DNA of 64,000 nt. It comes from Cedecea neteri (GTDB lineage Bacteria > Pseudomonadota > Gammaproteobacteria > Enterobacterales > Enterobacteriaceae). The DNA lies in NCBI RefSeq assembly GCF_000758325.1, contig NZ_CP009459.1, positions 558,001 through 622,000 of the forward strand, written 5' to 3'. Shown here piece after piece: positions 52,573-62,388 of this stretch. The stretch's first letter is position 1. Every line of letters starts with the position of its first letter. Under the pieces are notes generated by a model. That model did no database searches. It worked only from the letters and a program-made list of their open reading frames with translations, and was not told the DNA's origin. The position numbers and the translations under genes were made by a program.

Positions 52573-52860
52573 ATGCAGCTCAACATTACGGGACAAAACG
52601 TCGAGATCACTGAAGCACTGCGTGAATTTCTGAACTCGAAGTTTGCCAAACTGGAGCAGTACTTCGAAAGAATCAACCAGGTCTATATTGTATTAAAGGT
52701 GGAAAAAGTCACCCATACAGCGGATGCTACGCTGCATGTGAACGGTGGAGAACTGCATGCCAGTGCCGAAGGCCAGGACATGTATGCGGCGATTGACGGC
52801 CTGATTGATAAACTGGCCCGACAGTTAACGAAACACAAAGATAAACTAAAACAACACTGA
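52573..52860 (+). CDS. hpf: Ribosome hibernation promoting factor
   Basis: A 95-residue short-form HPF that binds the 30S decoding region in stationary phase and helps form 100S dimers with RMF. It begins MQLNITGQNVEITEALREFL; the signature ADATLHVNGGELHASAEGQDMYAAIDGLIDKLARQL is conserved (described in part). The length is that of E. coli. AGGAAG lies 8 bases upstream of the ATG, 22 bp after rpoN. Confidence 0.97.
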   Translation: MQLNITGQNVEITEALREFLNSKFAKLEQYFERINQVYIVLKVEKVTHTADATLHVNGGELHASAEGQDMYAAIDGLIDKLARQLTKHKDKLKQH

Positions 52861-52889
52861 TAATCCGGGCATCCGATGTGCATATGGCC

Positions 52890-52913
52890 GGCCCGCTGCT
52901 TAAGTAGCGGGCC
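52890..52913 (+). terminator. Hairpin between hpf and ptsN
   Basis: GGCCCGCT and AGCGGGCC form an 8-bp stem with an 8-base loop. The tail after it (GTTTGC) is weak, so it is more likely to adjust message stability or partial termination than to end the operon. Confidence 0.6.
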
Positions 52914-52941
52914 GTTTGCACAAAAGTGCTTAGGTGAACTT

Positions 52942-53439
52942 ATGATGAACAACGATTCCGCTCTACAACTGAGCAATGTCCTTAACCAGGAATGTACTCG
53001 CAGTGGCGTCCACTGCCAGAGTAAAAAACGCGCGCTGGAAATCATCAGCGAACTGGCAGCCAAACAGCTTGGCCTTCCGCCGCAGGTTGTTTTCGAAGCC
53101 GTGCTGACCCGTGAGCGTATGGGCAGTACCGGCATTGGCAACGGTATCGCTATTCCCCACGGCAAGCTGGAGGAAGATACGCTTCGCGCCGTCGGCGTCT
53201 TTATTCAACTGGAAACACCAATCGCTTTTGATGCCATCGACAATCAGCCGGTTGACCTGTTATTTGCGTTGCTGGTACCGGCTGACCAGACGAAAACCCA
53301 CCTGCACACGCTTTCTCTGGTGGCCAAGCGTCTGGCGGATAAAACCATTTGTCGCAGGCTGCGCTCAGCCAGCAGCGACGAAGAGCTTTACCAGATAATT
53401 ACTGAAACAGAAGTCGATAACGACAGCGAAAATGAATAG
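52942..53439 (+). CDS. ptsN: Nitrogen-regulatory PTS enzyme IIA(Ntr)
   Basis: A 165-residue PTS-type regulator. The phosphorylated histidine is H73 in GIAIPHGKLEED, at the E. coli number. It receives phosphate from EI(Ntr) via NPr and controls potassium transport (TrkA, KdpD) and other targets in its dephosphorylated form. I start at 52942 (MMNNDSALQLSNVL), the position of the E. coli start; the acidic C-terminus is slightly longer. Its phosphodonor npr is two genes downstream. Confidence 0.97.
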   Translation: MMNNDSALQLSNVLNQECTRSGVHCQSKKRALEIISELAAKQLGLPPQVVFEAVLTRERMGSTGIGNGIAIPHGKLEEDTLRAVGVFIQLETPIAFDAIDNQPVDLLFALLVPADQTKTHLHTLSLVAKRLADKTICRRLRSASSDEELYQIITETEVDNDSENE

Positions 53440-53485
53440 TTGGCGCGTTTGATGTCTCAGACAGATAAATCGGGAGAATGATTAC

Positions 53486-54340
53486 ATGGTGCTGATGATT
53501 GTCAGCGGCCGCTCAGGTTCAGGGAAGTCTGTAGCCTTGCGCGCACTGGAAGATATGGGATTCTATTGCGTGGATAACCTGCCGGTTGTCCTGTTGCCAG
53601 AGCTGGCAAAAACGCTTGCCGATCGGCAAATCTCTGCCGCCGTCAGCATCGACGTGCGCAACATGCCAGAGTCGCCAGAAATCTTCGAGCACGCGATGGA
53701 CAGCCTGCCGGACGCTTTTTCTCCGCAGTTACTGTTCCTTGATGCCGATCGTAATACGCTGATTCGCCGCTACAGTGACACGCGTCGCCTTCATCCGCTT
53801 TCCAGCAAAAATCTCTCTTTGGAAAGTGCGATTGACGAAGAAAGCGATCTCCTCGAACCGCTAAAATCCCGCGCGGACCTGATCATCGACACCTCTGAAA
53901 TGTCGGTACACGAACTGGCGGAGATGCTGCGTACTCGTCTGTTGGGCAAACGTGAACGCGAACTCACCATGGTGTTCGAGTCTTTCGGCTTTAAGCACGG
54001 CATACCGATTGACGCCGATTACGTGTTCGACGTGCGTTTTCTTCCAAACCCACACTGGGATCCAAAACTGCGTCCAATGACCGGCCTCGATCGCCCGGTC
54101 GCCGCCTTCCTCGACAGGCACACAGAAGTACACAATTTTATCTACCAGACCCGCAGCTATCTTGAGTTATGGTTACCGATGCTGGAAACCAACAACCGTA
54201 GCTACCTGACCGTGGCGATTGGCTGTACCGGCGGTAAACACCGTTCGGTTTATATTGCAGAGCAGCTGGCCGATTACTTCCGTTCACGCGGGAAGAACGT
54301 CCAGTCCCGTCACCGCACTCTGGAAAAACGTAAAACATGA
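53486..54340 (+). CDS. rapZ: RNase adapter protein RapZ
   Basis: A 284-residue protein, E. coli length, that binds the sRNA GlmZ and hands it to RNase E, thereby tuning GlmS and amino-sugar supply. The N-terminal Walker A is [20 protein letters not shown]; the C-terminal RNA-binding domain has [20 protein letters not shown] and a basic end ([10 protein letters not shown]). Its activity senses glucosamine-6-phosphate, tying it to glmM and murA in this window. The stop overlaps npr by 4 bases. Confidence 0.98.
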   Translation: MVLMIVSGRSGSGKSVALRALEDMGFYCVDNLPVVLLPELAKTLADRQISAAVSIDVRNMPESPEIFEHAMDSLPDAFSPQLLFLDADRNTLIRRYSDTRRLHPLSSKNLSLESAIDEESDLLEPLKSRADLIIDTSEMSVHELAEMLRTRLLGKRERELTMVFESFGFKHGIPIDADYVFDVRFLPNPHWDPKLRPMTGLDRPVAAFLDRHTEVHNFIYQTRSYLELWLPMLETNNRSYLTVAIGCTGGKHRSVYIAEQLADYFRSRGKNVQSRHRTLEKRKT

Positions 54341-54609
54341 GCGTAAAGCAGACCGTTGAAATCACCAACAAGCTGGGCATGCACGCGCGCCCGGCGATGA
54401 AACTGTTTGAGCTGGTACAAAGTTTTGACGCAGAAGTGATGCTGAGAAACGAAGCAGGCACCGAAGCTGAAGCCAGCAGCGTGATTGCCCTGCTGATGCT
54501 GGACTCCGCCAAAGGAGGCCACATCGAAATCGAGGTGACTGGCCCGGAAGAAGAGCAAGCCCTGGCGGCAGTGATTGCTCTGTTCAATGCCGGATTTGAC
54601 GAAGACTAA
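54337..54609 (+). CDS. npr: Phosphocarrier protein NPr
   Basis: A 90-residue HPr-like protein (PtsO). The phosphorylated histidine is H16 in [13 protein letters not shown]. It passes phosphate from EI(Ntr) to PtsN; in E. coli NPr also inhibits LpxD. The start overlaps the end of rapZ by 4 bases. It ends the rpoN operon, 17 bp from the convergent glycerate kinase gene; a short GCGCGG/CCGCGC stem lies in that gap. Confidence 0.97.
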   Translation: MSVKQTVEITNKLGMHARPAMKLFELVQSFDAEVMLRNEAGTEAEASSVIALLMLDSAKGGHIEIEVTGPEEEQALAAVIALFNAGFDED

Positions 54610-54626
54610 CCGCTGCGCGCGCGGAT

Positions 54627-55763
54627 CTACCCGCGCCCTATTTTCCATACTGCGGCAACGTTACGCGCCGTCACGCAAATATTCTCGCCCGCCTTTTCCA
54701 ACGCCTCCGGTAGCGTCTGAACCCGATTAAGCACCGAGAAAACGGCGTCGAGCCCGTGCTGGTGGACTACGCCGTAATCAGTCGTCATACCTCCAGCCAG
54801 CGCGATAACTGGCACCTGAAAACGCTTAGCCACTCTCGCCACGCCTATCGGCGTTTTGCCATAAATGGTCTGGCTGTCTATACGCCCTTCTCCAGTGATC
54901 ACCAGATCCGCCCCCTGAACAGCCTCGGCAAGCCGCAAAGCTTCGGTGACAATTTCCACACCAGGCTGCAGGCGGGCATGAAGTAAACTAAACAAAGATG
55001 CCCCCATGCCTCCTGCCGCCCCGGCACCTGCCACGGTAATCACGTCCTTACCGCTGATGCACTCCAGCTGTTCACCATAATGCCTGAGTGCGGCATCAAG
55101 CTGCGTAACCTGTTCAGGCGTAGCGCCTTTCTGCGGCCCAAAGATCGCCGACGCACCGCGTTCACCGCACAGCGGATTATCAACATCACAGGCCACCAGA
55201 ATATCGCACTGCGCCAGGCGGGCATCCAGTTGGCTAACATCTATCTCTGAAAGCCCGGCCAGGGCAGCACCGCCTGCACAAATCTCATTACCCTGCGCAT
55301 CACGAAGCCTGACGCCCAGCGCCTGCATCATCCCGGCCCCGCCGTCATTGGTCGCGCTGCCGCCGATACCAATAATGATTTTACGTGCGCCGCGATCCAG
55401 CGCCGCCAGAATAAGTTCCCCCGTGCCAAAAGTGCCGGTCAGCAGCGGATTACGTTTTTCGGGCAACACCAAATGCAGCCCTGATGCGGCAGCCATTTCA
55501 ATGATGGCTGTTTCACCGTCGCCCGTTATGCCAAAGAAAGCCTCGACGGGCAGCCCCAGCGGGCCAGTCACCGTTACAGGGATGATTTGCCCCTGTGTCG
55601 CGGCAACCATAGATTCAACGGTGCCTTCTCCTCCGTCGGCCATCGGCAGCTTGATATACTCCGCGTTCGGGTAAATCTCGCGAAAACCTTGCTCAATGGC
55701 CTCGGCAACTTGCATCGCGCTCAGGCTCTCTTTGAAAGAATCGGGAGCAATAACAATTTTCAT
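54627..55763 (-). CDS. Glycerate kinase (GarK/GlxK family)
   Basis: A 378-residue type-1 glycerate kinase that phosphorylates D-glycerate, probably at the 2-hydroxyl as for GarK. It begins KIVIAPDSFKESLSAMQVAEAI and has LPMADGGEGTVE, IGIGGSATNDGGAGMMQALG and ITGEGRIDSQT, all family motifs. It forms an apparent operon with the GntP-type permease 10 bp upstream, next to a CdaR-type regulator. That points to uptake and use of glycerate or a sugar acid that yields glycerate. GarK and GlxK cannot be separated by eye, so no symbol is given. Confidence 0.92.
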   Translation of the reverse strand: MKIVIAPDSFKESLSAMQVAEAIEQGFREIYPNAEYIKLPMADGGEGTVESMVAATQGQIIPVTVTGPLGLPVEAFFGITGDGETAIIEMAAASGLHLVLPEKRNPLLTGTFGTGELILAALDRGARKIIIGIGGSATNDGGAGMMQALGVRLRDAQGNEICAGGAALAGLSEIDVSQLDARLAQCDILVACDVDNPLCGERGASAIFGPQKGATPEQVTQLDAALRHYGEQLECISGKDVITVAGAGAAGGMGASLFSLLHARLQPGVEIVTEALRLAEAVQGADLVITGEGRIDSQTIYGKTPIGVARVAKRFQVPVIALAGGMTTDYGVVHQHGLDAVFSVLNRVQTLPEALEKAGENICVTARNVAAVWKIGRG

Positions 55764-55773
55764 GGCGACCTCA

Positions 55774-57042
55774 TTAACCCGCTAAATTAAACACACCAAA
55801 CATCAGGGTTGAAACAAAAGCGATGGCCAAACCAACGGCTGTTTCATAGGGAAGCAGTTTTAAGCGTTCATGAACCTGCATATTCACGCTGCCCCCGGTG
55901 GCATGGAAAAAGCTGCCGTGCGGCATATGGTCAAGCACCGTCGCCCCGGCATGGATCATTGCCGCTCCAGCGAGTGCAGAAATCCCCATATCGACAAGCG
56001 TTGAGCTAAACACCGCAGAAGCCACCGCCGTCCCTGCCGTTGTTGATGCGGTAGCCATTGACATCAGCGCCCCGGAAAAAGGTGCCAGAAGGTAGGAAGG
56101 CAGGCCGGAGGCCGTTAAGCCATTGATCAGTACATCCTTCAACCCGGAGTTGGCGATGATCCCAGCCAGCGTCCCGGTCCCCAGCAGCATAATCGCCACC
56201 GGAGACATACGCGCCAGTCCCGACACCATAAAATGATTTGTCTGCCGCCACTGCCCCATCACTATAGCTCCAATCAGGCCGCCTATCGGCAACGCAACCA
56301 GCGGATCAATCGCAATACCGGCAATCGGGCGAAGTGCAAGCAGGCAGATAGCCACCAGCGGTGCCGCTATTGCCGCGCCAAACGCGGGCAATGCCTTCTC
56401 TTTTTCCCCGGCAATCAGTTCACTGCTGGCGACTTTGGAGCCGCGATGCTGCAACCGCTTCGCCAGGAAATAGGCGAGTACGAGACCAAACAGACCCGGC
56501 ACGACGCCAGCCATCATTAAGTCGGTGAGAGGTACGTGGAAAGCGTCAGCCGCCGCTATCGTATTAGGATTGGGGGACATAACGTTGCCGGCCTTACCAC
56601 CGCCAATCATCGCCAGCAGAATAGCCATTTTCGAAATATCGGCCCGATGAGCAATCGCCAGGGCGATAGGTGACACGGTAATCACGGCGACATCAATAAA
56701 TACGCCGACGGCAGTCAGCAACATGGTCGCCACTGCCAAAGCGAACAGCGCCCTTTTCTCACCCACCTTACGGACAATGGTTTCGGCAATCGTGTTGGCT
56801 GCCCCCGACTCAATCAGTACACCCGCCAGTATGCCTGCCCCGAGGATGCGCAGTACCGCATTGGTGATCCCTTGCGCCCCGGTAATCATCAACGAAAGCG
56901 TCTGCACCAAGTCAGCACCGCCAACTAACCCGCCAGCCAGAGCACCGGCAATCATGCCGTAGGCCGGAGGAACCTTGCGTAAAATAAGGACAATAGAAAC
57001 AACCAACGCCACCAGGGCGCCCAGAGCCGAAACCGTGGTCAT
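55774..57042 (-). CDS. GntP-family organic acid permease
   Basis: A 422-residue inner-membrane transporter of the gluconate:H+ symporter (GntP) family, with about twelve hydrophobic segments. Family features: PPAYGMIAGALAGGLVGGADL, GVFIDVAVITVSPIALAIA, GGGKAGNVMSPNPNTIAAA and TASTTAGTAVASAVF. Given the adjacent glycerate kinase and CdaR-type regulator, glycerate or a related hydroxy acid is the likely substrate; that is inference. The 138 bp to the regulator hold a T-rich stretch (AACGCTTTTTTGTAG) but no site I can name. Confidence 0.9.
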   Translation of the reverse strand: MTTVSALGALVALVVSIVLILRKVPPAYGMIAGALAGGLVGGADLVQTLSLMITGAQGITNAVLRILGAGILAGVLIESGAANTIAETIVRKVGEKRALFALAVATMLLTAVGVFIDVAVITVSPIALAIAHRADISKMAILLAMIGGGKAGNVMSPNPNTIAAADAFHVPLTDLMMAGVVPGLFGLVLAYFLAKRLQHRGSKVASSELIAGEKEKALPAFGAAIAAPLVAICLLALRPIAGIAIDPLVALPIGGLIGAIVMGQWRQTNHFMVSGLARMSPVAIMLLGTGTLAGIIANSGLKDVLINGLTASGLPSYLLAPFSGALMSMATASTTAGTAVASAVFSSTLVDMGISALAGAAMIHAGATVLDHMPHGSFFHATGGSVNMQVHERLKLLPYETAVGLAIAFVSTLMFGVFNLAG

Positions 57043-57180
57043 GAATCACTCCTGTTTTGATTTTTTTAGGGAGATCGAAAGGTACGGCGGGACATTACCC
57101 TGAGCGGGCAGCGAATAGCTTGAGAGAAAACACCAAAAAATGGGCGGCGAAAGAAACGCTTTTTTGTAGATTGCTACAAA

Positions 57181-58308
57181 TCAGTCGCTGATCTGCATAC
57201 CAATAAACATCTGAAGAATTGAATCTAACTTATTAATATCTAAAGACGTTATCGACTCTATTTTGCTCAGTCGATAGCGCAGTGTATTGACGTGAATATG
57301 CAGCAATTTTGTCGTTTGAGACAGATCACAATTCTGTTCAAAATAGCAGCGCAGCGTGCGGCGAAGCACGCCTTTAGGATCGGCTTCACAAAGCGTTTTC
57401 CATGCTCGTCCCATTTCCTCGGCCTGCCAGCTGCCGGAAAGTCCGTTGAGAAGCACAGGCAATAAAAGATCCTGATAGTACAAAATCGATCGGCTAATTT
57501 TTTGCCGTGAAGCCATCTCTTGCAGCGCCACGGCGCTAAGCCAGGAGCGTCGTAACGCATCGTCGCCGTCGAAACATCCCCCAACTGACAGGGTGACTTC
57601 AAAATGCGTCAGCAGCTGAGAATGAAGTTTGCGCAGCGTTTTTTTCAGCAATGCATGCCGCTCCTCGATCCGGCCCCCGCCCAGGGGTAGTAGCATCGCG
57701 ATTTGTTCAAAGCCAATTGGCGCCACTAACGCCTGACTGTCATAACCGCCGAGCCGCTCCAGCAGCTCCCGCTGACGCAAAACATCCCGAGAGGGAAAAT
57801 GAATCATCAGCGCAACTCTTCGCAATTCAAGATCTACACCGAGGCCGCTGGCCATCGGGCGCAGTTCTGCCAGGCTTTGCTGCCCGGAAATAATCTGCGT
57901 GGCGAGTTGCTCCCGATAACGCTTTTCCCACTGATTTTGCTCAAGCATTTCCGCCTGCTCAAGGATCAGCTCGGCCGCCATTTTCACCAGTTCGGCATAA
58001 GCCTGCACTTTCTCTGGTTCACCAGAAATACCTACGACGCCAACGATTTTCTGGCGAAAGACGATAGGCAAATTAATGCCGGGTTTAACCCCTTTCAGCC
58101 GCCGGGCAGAAGCCTCATCAATAATCACGGTCCGGTTTTCCGTCAGCGCCAGGACGGCACCTTCATGACGCTGATGCAGACGACGCGGATCGCCAGAGGC
58201 AATAATCACGCCCTGTTCGCTCATCACATTCACCGAGTGATCGATGATGTTCATGGTGCGCTGGACAATTTGCCGGGCGGTATCTTCTTTCAGGCAGGAG
58301 ATAATCAT
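57181..58308 (-). CDS. CdaR/SdaR-type sugar-diacid regulator
   Basis: A 375-residue regulator with the N-terminal diacid-recognition domain (TARQIVQRTMNIIDHSVNVM, VIIASGDPRRLHQRHEGA, GVKPGINLPIVFRQKIVGVVG) and the C-terminal PucR-type helix-turn-helix (FEQNCDLSQTTKLLHIHVNTLRYRLSKIESI). E. coli CdaR activates glucarate, galactarate and glycerate genes. It is clearly diverged from E. coli CdaR, so I treat it as a paralogue or a distant orthologue. It probably senses glycerate or a diacid and switches on the permease and kinase downstream on the same strand. Confidence 0.9.
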   Translation of the reverse strand: MIISCLKEDTARQIVQRTMNIIDHSVNVMSEQGVIIASGDPRRLHQRHEGAVLALTENRTVIIDEASARRLKGVKPGINLPIVFRQKIVGVVGISGEPEKVQAYAELVKMAAELILEQAEMLEQNQWEKRYREQLATQIISGQQSLAELRPMASGLGVDLELRRVALMIHFPSRDVLRQRELLERLGGYDSQALVAPIGFEQIAMLLPLGGGRIEERHALLKKTLRKLHSQLLTHFEVTLSVGGCFDGDDALRRSWLSAVALQEMASRQKISRSILYYQDLLLPVLLNGLSGSWQAEEMGRAWKTLCEADPKGVLRRTLRCYFEQNCDLSQTTKLLHIHVNTLRYRLSKIESITSLDINKLDSILQMFIGMQISD

Positions 58309-58374
58309 AGCGTTTACCTTGTCGTGGAGGCGTCGGGAGTGCGCTGGGTGCGGCTGTGATAAAGCCGCAGCGGC

Positions 58375-59103
58375 TTATTTTAAATTGTGTTGCTCGAGGA
58401 ATGACTCCCCGCCCAGCTGACGCATCTGTCGCAAAATCCACTGCTGGCGCTGGCGAATATAGCCTGAAGGCGCATTTGCCTTAAAACGAATCGGGTTAGG
58501 CAGGACAGCGGCGAGCAGCGCTGCTTCGGCGGGCGTCAGGCGGCTGGCTGGCTTGTTGAAGTAACGACGAGAGGCTTCTTCCACGCCGAAAACACCTTCG
58601 CCAAATTCGGCAATATTCAGATACACCGTCAGAATACGTCGCTTGCTCCACGCGGTTTCAAGCCCCACCGTGAGGCCGGCTTCCAGTCCTTTACGTAACC
58701 AGCTCCGTCCATCCCACAGGAACAAATTTTTCGCTGTCTGCTGGGAAAGCGTCGACGCGCCTCGAACCCTGTTATCGTTACGCTCGTTGTGCGCCAGAGC
58801 TTTTTCTATGGCATCAGTATCAAAGCCCCAGTGTTCAGGAAATTTTTGATCCTCAGAGGCAATCACCGCCAGCCCCATACACGGCGAAATATCATCCATG
58901 GAAACCCAGTCAGAATGGGCAACGTAACCGAAGTTGCCGCTGAACCACGCGCTGAACTGCCGCTCCACCATCACTGCGGAAAACGGCACCGGGACAAAGC
59001 GGAAAACCAGGATGCCCATGAACCAGACAGCCAAAACCGCCAGAACAGCTTTCAGCAGCCAGCGTTTAACCCACTGCCACGGCGCGAAACGCCTTTTACT
59101 CAT
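58375..59103 (-). CDS. mtgA: Monofunctional peptidoglycan glycosyltransferase
   Basis: A 242-residue GT51 enzyme that polymerises lipid II into glycan strands. One N-terminal membrane anchor ([19 protein letters not shown]) precedes the periplasmic domain. GT51 motifs: [14 protein letters not shown] with the catalytic glutamate, [36 protein letters not shown], and [22 protein letters not shown]. It overlaps elbB by 4 bases. In E. coli yrbL precedes it; here the glycerate module does. Confidence 0.97.
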   Translation of the reverse strand: MSKRRFAPWQWVKRWLLKAVLAVLAVWFMGILVFRFVPVPFSAVMVERQFSAWFSGNFGYVAHSDWVSMDDISPCMGLAVIASEDQKFPEHWGFDTDAIEKALAHNERNDNRVRGASTLSQQTAKNLFLWDGRSWLRKGLEAGLTVGLETAWSKRRILTVYLNIAEFGEGVFGVEEASRRYFNKPASRLTPAEAALLAAVLPNPIRFKANAPSGYIRQRQQWILRQMRQLGGESFLEQHNLK

Positions 59104-59753
59104 GCACTAAGTTCCAGCACACGGGCAACCAGCTTGTCGATCCCGGCAGCGGCCTCTGCGATATTTTGCGCGAGCATGTAAGCGGGGGTGGTGACAACCT
59201 TCTGTTCTTCGTCCACCACGATATCATCCACCGGGCAAGGGACGTGCTCTGCTCCCATGGTTTCCAGTAGCTCTGCGGTATCGATGTCGGTGCCGATGGT
59301 CAGACGCACAGGCATATCCAGAATCTTTGGCAGCATCGCCGGGGCAATGCACATAAAACCGAGCGGCTTGCCCTGTTCGTGGCATTCGCGAGCCAGGCGG
59401 CGTAAATCTGCATCCACCTCACAATCTGCACCCTGCGAAGCAAAAGTGCTTAGATTTTTAGCCGCGCCAAAACCGCCGGGCACAATCAAGGCGTCAATGT
59501 TCTCAGGCAAAGCTTCACGCAACGGCTGAATATTGCCGCGAGTGATACGCGCAGCTTCCACCAGCACGTCACGAGTTTCTGCTGCAGGTTGACCGGTTAA
59601 ATGATCGATCACGTCAGACTGAGGTTTATCCGGCGCGAAGCAAACGGCTTCCGCACCAGCACGAGAAATGGCCAACAGCGTTAATACGGCCTCATGAATC
59701 TCACTGCCGTCGTAAACTCCACAGCCGCTCAGCACTACGCCTATTTTTTTCAT
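59100..59753 (-). CDS. elbB: DJ-1/PfpI-family protein ElbB (glyoxalase-like)
   Basis: A 217-residue class I glutamine-amidotransferase-like protein, E. coli length. It starts [39 protein letters not shown] and [14 protein letters not shown] follow, the latter placing a cysteine at the nucleophile elbow of the DJ-1 fold. E. coli ElbB has weak glyoxalase activity and was once called an isoprenoid-biosynthesis factor; its true role is unclear. It is cotranscribed with mtgA by a 4-base overlap and divergent from the ArcZ RNA gene. Confidence 0.95.
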   Translation of the reverse strand: MKKIGVVLSGCGVYDGSEIHEAVLTLLAISRAGAEAVCFAPDKPQSDVIDHLTGQPAAETRDVLVEAARITRGNIQPLREALPENIDALIVPGGFGAAKNLSTFASQGADCEVDADLRRLARECHEQGKPLGFMCIAPAMLPKILDMPVRLTIGTDIDTAELLETMGAEHVPCPVDDIVVDEEQKVVTTPAYMLAQNIAEAAAGIDKLVARVLELSA

Positions 59754-59872
59754 CCGTCAGTTCCTTTTCGTTCCGGGTGAATCAGTATCAGCCACGTTAA
59801 TTTGATCGCTATGCTTCACATATTTTACTGATTCACGTAACAAATATTATAAGGTTTGCTATCTTATATGGC

Positions 59873-59994
59873 TGACAGCCCGCGAATTGCTGGTTGTGCC
59901 ATTCGATAATTCAACGCTAAAAAAGGCGCAACCCTGTTTTCCCTGGTGTTGGCGCAGTATTCGCGCACCCCGGCCTGGCCGGGGTCATTTTTTT
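59873..59994 (+). ncRNA. arcZ: ArcZ small regulatory RNA
   Basis: An Hfq-dependent small RNA next to arcB, about 122 nt. Its 3' half from about 59938 (TTTCCCTGGTGTTGGCGCAG, then TATTCGCGCACCCC) matches the processed 56-nt ArcZ of E. coli from memory, including the rpoS-pairing seed. It ends in a CCCCGGC/GCCGGGG hairpin and a T-run. The 5' part differs from E. coli. TATCTTATAT at about 59860-59869 is a plausible -10, so the 5' end near 59873 is inferred. ArcZ activates rpoS, represses several mRNAs and arcB itself, and is repressed by ArcA without oxygen. Its tail overlaps the arcB stop on the opposite strand. Confidence 0.92.
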
Positions 59995-62327
59995 CCAGCG
60001 TCCGCAACCCACGCTTTTAATACGCTAACGTCATGTTGCCACTCTTGTTTCAGCTCTTCGATCCATTCCCCGACATTATCGGACCACGCAGGTAAGTCCG
60101 GGGACTGAATTTGCTGGGCAACCTGCTGCAAATGCCGCAAACCAACGGAGCCCGCCGCACCTTTAATTTTATGCCCCTCTTCCACCACGCCTTTGTTATC
60201 CCGCGCGGTCATATTGGAATCGAGCACCTCCAAATAACCCGGCATCATTTTTTCAAACATTGCCAGGCCATCGGTAATCAGTTTTGGCCCCACCAGTTCG
60301 ATATATTGTTCGAGCATCGGAATATCGAGTAACGCTTGCTGTTTTTCACTATCGACTTTTGTCACCACTGGCTCCTTCTCCGTTATCTGTTTATCCCAGA
60401 ATTTTTGGATCATCGACATCAAGGCAGGCACGGCAAGCGGCTTACTCAGCACGTCATCCATCCCGGCTTCAAGATACTCAGTCTTGTTTTTCAGCACGTT
60501 GGCCGTGAGCGCCACCAGCGGCGGCAGTTCCTCTTTGCTAAAGCGTTTATTCAGCTCGCGGGAAATATCCAGCCCGGTCATATCCGGCAACTGGATATCC
60601 AGCAGCACAAGGTCATATTCGCCCGGCATAAACATCTCCAGCGCATCTTTCCCGGTCATGGCTACATCAACGCTGTTGCCAAGCTTCTCGAGCACAGAAC
60701 GCGCCACGATGACGTTAAGCTCAATATCCTCCACCAGCAGCACATGCAGAGCAGGCAACGGCATATCGTCATCTTCCAGCGTGTCTTCCACTTCCTCGGC
60801 CACGCTCGGCGCCTGAACGGTCAGCGTGAACAGCGAGCCTTCACCCGGCTTGCTGGTGACGGTAATATCCCCGCCCATGCTCTTCGCCAGACGGCGAGAA
60901 ACCGCCAGTCCAATCCCCGTTCCGGTCGCAGGCTTGCCGCCGTGGCTGTCTTTAACCTGATAGTACATAGCAAAGATTTTGTCCTGCTCGTCTACCGGAA
61001 TGCCAATCCCGGAGTCCTGGACCTCAAAACGCAGGCAGCTCTCTTCTTCGTAACGAACGCGTACCGTGACTAATCCCCCTTTCGGCGTGAACTTCACAGC
61101 ATTGCTGATCAGATTCCAGAGGATCTGGCGCAGACGCGTCCCGTCCGTCACCACCTTGTGCGGCAGCGGCAGCGTTGGGTCCATCACAAATGACAGCCCT
61201 TTCTGCTGAGCCTGCAGGCCTGAGAGGTTTTCCAGATCGGCAAGGAAGCTGGTGAAATCCACCGGCTGGTTATCGAGCTGCACTTTGCGGCGCTCGAGCT
61301 TATCCATATCGATGATATCGTTGAAAATGTTTCCCAGCGTAATGGCGGACACGTGGATCGTTTTGAGGTAATTGGTCTGCTCGGCGGTGAGATCGGTATC
61401 CAGCAGGATACGGCTCAGGCCGACAATGCCGTTCAGCGGCGTACGCAGCTCGTGGCTGATGGTGGAGATAAAGGTGGTTTTGTCCCGGCTCGCACGTTCC
61501 AGCGCGTCCTGATAACGCTTACGCTCGGTAATATCGCGGCCAAAGCCCATCAACCCGTGACGTTTACCGACGCGGTCGTAATAAGGCACTTTACGAATTT
61601 CAAAGCAGGCTTTGCGGCCATCCGGGTAATCCAGCCACTGCTCATAGGTCAGAGACACATTATGACGAAACACTTTTTCGTCCGTTTCCAGCACTTTCTC
61701 AGCGGCTTCCGCAGAATAAACATCCTGCGGCTTGAGGTGGATAAGCTGTTTCTCGCTCTTGCCGGTCAGCAGCTCCATCGCCCGGTTGCAGCCGGAAAAC
61801 TCCCGGTCTTCGTTACGGTAGAAGACCAGATCGGGCGAGGCATCAAGAAAAGACCGCAGGAAAGAGGATTGCTGCTCAAGCCGGATTTGCGTCTCTTCAC
61901 GCTCCTGCATTTCAACTTTAAGCTGCTCCAGCATGGTCTGGCGCTCGGCTTCCGCTTTTACACGGTCGGCGATTTCCTGATTAAGCTGGGCGATATTGTC
62001 CTTAAGCTGCACGTTAAGAATCAGGTCGCGCTCGCGCATCTCCTCCAGCTTTTCCACCAGCTTCGACAGCCGCTGCCTGGACTCCTCAAGCTGTTCAACC
62101 ACAACCGACAGGAAGTAAACCGCCCAGGGCGTAATCAACAAACCAAAGAAGATAGAGCGGACAACGTCGATACTTTCAACCTGGCCGCTCAGCAGCATGG
62201 TGACGGCCATTTGCACCACCATCGCCAACACGACCAGCGCTGAGGCCAGCAGCAGGGAGAAACGCACCAGCCCCAGCTTCACCATAAGATCAACGTAATA
62301 CTGCGCCAATAACCGAATTTGCTTCAT
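59985..62327 (-). CDS. arcB: Hybrid sensor histidine kinase ArcB
   Basis: A 780-residue tripartite kinase of the Arc system, which reports the quinone redox state. Two membrane helices lie within the first 80 residues, followed by a coiled coil (about 80-150), a PAS domain (FLDASPDLVFYRNEDREFSG) and the H1 transmitter (TFISTISHELRTPLNGIVGLSR). The receiver has LVLLDIQLPDMTG, and the C-terminal HPt domain EEGHKIKGAAGSVGL. It phosphorylates ArcA and RpoS-related targets when quinones are reduced. The stop codon lies in the ArcZ tail. E. coli ArcB has 778 residues. Confidence 0.98.
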   Translation of the reverse strand: MKQIRLLAQYYVDLMVKLGLVRFSLLLASALVVLAMVVQMAVTMLLSGQVESIDVVRSIFFGLLITPWAVYFLSVVVEQLEESRQRLSKLVEKLEEMRERDLILNVQLKDNIAQLNQEIADRVKAEAERQTMLEQLKVEMQEREETQIRLEQQSSFLRSFLDASPDLVFYRNEDREFSGCNRAMELLTGKSEKQLIHLKPQDVYSAEAAEKVLETDEKVFRHNVSLTYEQWLDYPDGRKACFEIRKVPYYDRVGKRHGLMGFGRDITERKRYQDALERASRDKTTFISTISHELRTPLNGIVGLSRILLDTDLTAEQTNYLKTIHVSAITLGNIFNDIIDMDKLERRKVQLDNQPVDFTSFLADLENLSGLQAQQKGLSFVMDPTLPLPHKVVTDGTRLRQILWNLISNAVKFTPKGGLVTVRVRYEEESCLRFEVQDSGIGIPVDEQDKIFAMYYQVKDSHGGKPATGTGIGLAVSRRLAKSMGGDITVTSKPGEGSLFTLTVQAPSVAEEVEDTLEDDDMPLPALHVLLVEDIELNVIVARSVLEKLGNSVDVAMTGKDALEMFMPGEYDLVLLDIQLPDMTGLDISRELNKRFSKEELPPLVALTANVLKNKTEYLEAGMDDVLSKPLAVPALMSMIQKFWDKQITEKEPVVTKVDSEKQQALLDIPMLEQYIELVGPKLITDGLAMFEKMMPGYLEVLDSNMTARDNKGVVEEGHKIKGAAGSVGLRHLQQVAQQIQSPDLPAWSDNVGEWIEELKQEWQHDVSVLKAWVADAGKK

Positions 62328-62388
62328 GGAACGATTCCTTCGTCTTGGATGCGCTAAATATACCGCAAAAAGGAACCGGGCTCAGGAT

